DNA from: an uncultured Bacteroidales bacterium
GTDB taxonomy: Bacteria; Bacteroidota; Bacteroidia; Bacteroidales; P3
DNA: 19,076 nucleotides
NCBI GenBank assembly: GCA_947179195.1
Contig: CAMXAS010000010.1
Location: forward strand, 1-19,076
Direction of reading: 5' to 3'
Part shown: positions 17,762 through 19,076 of the stretch, piece by piece
How positions within the stretch are numbered: position 1 is the stretch's first letter
Layout: every line of letters starts with the position of its first letter
Made by a program: the position numbers and the translations under genes
Notes under the pieces: model-generated
What the model was told of the DNA's origin: nothing
The model's input: the letters and a program-made list of their open reading frames with translations, nothing else
The model's database searches: none

Positions 17762-19042
17762 TTATTTCGAAAGCATGATGTTCATAATTACGCGGTCGGC
17801 ATCGTTCATCGCCTCGTTGGCAATCGTGCCGAGGTTGTTGATGGTGCGTTCCACATCGTCTTCGATGATGCCGTTGGTGCCCGGAACGCCCACGCCTTCC
17901 AGCGCGAGGATGGCCGCTTGTAGCGCGGCGCTCGTGCCGGAGGCCACTTTGAGCGCGCAGCCCAGTTTGGCCCCGTCGCAGACCATGCCGGTCAGGTTGC
18001 CTATCATGTTCTTGATGGCGCTCTTGACTTGAATCAGGTTGCCGCCCAGCAGGTAGCAGACGCCGCACGCCGCGCCCGTGGAGGCCACGACGCAGCCGCA
18101 GGCTGCGGACAAGCGGCCGAAGCCGTGTTTGATATGGATGGCCGTCAGGTTACTCAGAATCAACGCCCGGATGACATCTTCCTCGTTGGAGCCCAATTTC
18201 TCGGCCGTGGCCAGTACCGGCATCATGGCCGTGATGCCCTGGTTGCCGCTGCCCGAGTTGCTCATGGCCGGCAACAGCGCGCCCGACATACGGGCGTCCG
18301 AAGCCGCGGCCGTCAACGCCATGGCGTAGTTGCTGAAGTCGTCGTTCAGCTTGCGGCGGCTGATCCACGAAAGCAGCGTGGCGCCGATGCCCATGCCGCT
18401 GCGGTGCGCCAAGCCGTAGTTGGAGAGTTCCTTGTTGACTTGGGCCGCGTCCAAGATATAGCGGATGTCTTCGAGCGGCTGCGTCTTGGCGAATTCGAAG
18501 ATTTCGTCTATCGTCGTCTCGTAGGCCTCGTCGTCCTTGGCTTCTTCGGCTTCCTGTTCCTTATGGAAAATGACCTGGTCGTTGAGCTTGATGGAAACGA
18601 TATTGGTATGCGAACCCACGATTTCCACCGTGCAGCAGTCGGGTCCCGCGAAGGCGGAGGCCTTGACATAGAGTTTGTCGCAGTTCTCGGCTATCGTGAT
18701 GCTGACATGGCCGTCGTCGATGTATTTCTGCGCCGAATCCACATGATGCGGCTGCACGTCGGCCAGCACTTCCAGCGCCTTTTCGGAGCGGCCGGCAATG
18801 GCGCCCAAGGCCGAGGCAATCGGCAGGCCCACCTTGTCGGTGCCGGGGATACCGACCCCCATGCCGTTTTTATAAATATTCAGACTGGTCGCAATCTCAA
18901 TGCGTTCGGGCAAGGTGCCGAGCGTCTCTTTCGCTTTGGCCACGGCCAAGGCTACGGCAATCGGTTCCGTACAGCCCACCGCGGGCACCACTTCCTTTTT
19001 CAACAGCCGGAGCAACATCTCGGCTCTGCGTGCATCTACCAT
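17762..19042 (-). CDS. cyuA: L-cysteine desulfidase family protein (CyuA/UPF0597)
   Basis: The family degrades L-cysteine to pyruvate, ammonia and hydrogen sulfide with a [4Fe-4S] cluster and no PLP; related folds occur in iron-sulfur serine dehydratases. The 426-residue protein carries conserved cysteines at 24 (PAVGCTEP), 315 (AACGC), 355 and 362 (VCDGAKLGC), the expected cluster and active-site pattern. Other family motifs are NIYKNGMGVGIPGT near 54, GSHTN near 140 and SNSGSGNQGI near 255. I chose ATG 19042 because MVDARRAEMLLRLLKKEVVPA matches the family's short N-terminal helix; the in-frame TTG at 19066 would fall inside the promoter -7 element. It is cytoplasmic and apparently monocistronic. 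In an anaerobe it would support cysteine catabolism and sulfide production. Some databases label it as a serine dehydratase alpha-family protein. Confidence 0.88.
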   Translation of the reverse strand: MVDARRAEMLLRLLKKEVVPAVGCTEPIAVALAVAKAKETLGTLPERIEIATSLNIYKNGMGVGIPGTDKVGLPIASALGAIAGRSEKALEVLADVQPHHVDSAQKYIDDGHVSITIAENCDKLYVKASAFAGPDCCTVEIVGSHTNIVSIKLNDQVIFHKEQEAEEAKDDEAYETTIDEIFEFAKTQPLEDIRYILDAAQVNKELSNYGLAHRSGMGIGATLLSWISRRKLNDDFSNYAMALTAAASDARMSGALLPAMSNSGSGNQGITAMMPVLATAEKLGSNEEDVIRALILSNLTAIHIKHGFGRLSAACGCVVASTGAACGVCYLLGGNLIQVKSAIKNMIGNLTGMVCDGAKLGCALKVASGTSAALQAAILALEGVGVPGTNGIIEDDVERTINNLGTIANEAMNDADRVIMNIMLSK

Positions 19043-19063
19043 CGTTCGATATTTTTGAACCCG

Positions 19064-19071
19064 CAAATTTA
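19064..19071 (-). promoter_or_regulatory. -7 promoter element of the cysteine desulfidase gene
   Basis: On the minus strand the bases read TAAATTTG, an exact match to the Bacteroidetes -7 consensus TAnnTTTG. It lies 21 bases upstream of ATG 19042, giving a very short leader of roughly 15-18 bases. The -33 element would fall beyond the window end at 19076, so the promoter cannot be confirmed here. Confidence 0.5.
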
Positions 19072-19076
19072 AGCAA

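Noticed and set aside
17699..17923. 74-codon plus-strand ORF preceded by GAAAGG
   Set aside because: Its first codons are the terminator hairpin itself, and the rest is the antisense of the cysteine desulfidase C-terminus.
16080..18068. 662-codon minus-strand open frame across the S41 gene and the terminator
   Set aside because: It would run through a strong bidirectional terminator and two recognised genes; composition is typical of antisense.
19043..19066. N-terminal extension of the cysteine desulfidase from TTG 19066
   Set aside because: The TTG lies inside the exact -7 promoter match, and the eight extra residues do not fit the family N-terminus.

Overview
The window reads as a chromosomal core region of a Bacteroidota member, most likely a GC-rich Bacteroidales. 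The evidence is the gene content (an S46 dipeptidyl-peptidase, a five-module DUF349 protein, a ClpC-type ATPase divergent from gyrA, gyrA followed by a secreted TPR protein, and a short fold-III arginine decarboxylase-like enzyme). It is supported by promoter-like sites matching the Bacteroidetes -33 TTTG / -7 TAnnTTTG pattern and by the general lack of Shine-Dalgarno sequences. Family or genus cannot be fixed from the sequence alone. Coding density is very high. I see no tRNA, rRNA, insertion sequence, phage gene or CRISPR array.

Layout. (1) 37-1425 +: PLP-dependent arginine decarboxylase-like enzyme. (2) 1440-1581: regulatory gap with a GC hairpin, a good promoter, a leader hairpin and an 11-codon leader ORF that ends on the manC start codon. 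(3) 1578-9413 +: six tightly packed genes, probably one operon: manC, S46 peptidase, DUF349 protein, trmD, manB-type phosphohexomutase, smpB. (4) 9410-12052 -: clpC, whose stop codon overlaps the smpB stop codon. (5) 12053-12270: the only non-coding stretch over 200 bases, an AT-rich divergent promoter region for clpC and gyrA. (6) 12271-16001 +: gyrA and a secreted TPR protein, closed by a strong terminator. (7) 16065-17681 +: S41 C-terminal processing peptidase, starting 7 bases after that terminator. (8) 17703-17734: strong convergent terminator. (9) 17762-19042 -: L-cysteine desulfidase (CyuA/UPF0597) with its promoter -7 element at the window edge. No gap reaches 300 bases.

How the genes work together. 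manC and manB supply consecutive steps to GDP-mannose (mannose-6-P to mannose-1-P to GDP-mannose). trmD (tRNA m1G37) and smpB (trans-translation) serve translation quality. clpC, converging on smpB, encodes an unfoldase of the kind that feeds ClpP. The S46 and S41 peptidases act in or facing the periplasm. No complete novel system is evident. The points most worth a second look are the manC leader (hairpin, micro-ORF, ATGA overlap), the GyrA quinolone-region residues (Gly at both classical positions), the terminator placed directly before the S41 start, and the overlapping smpB/clpC stop codons.
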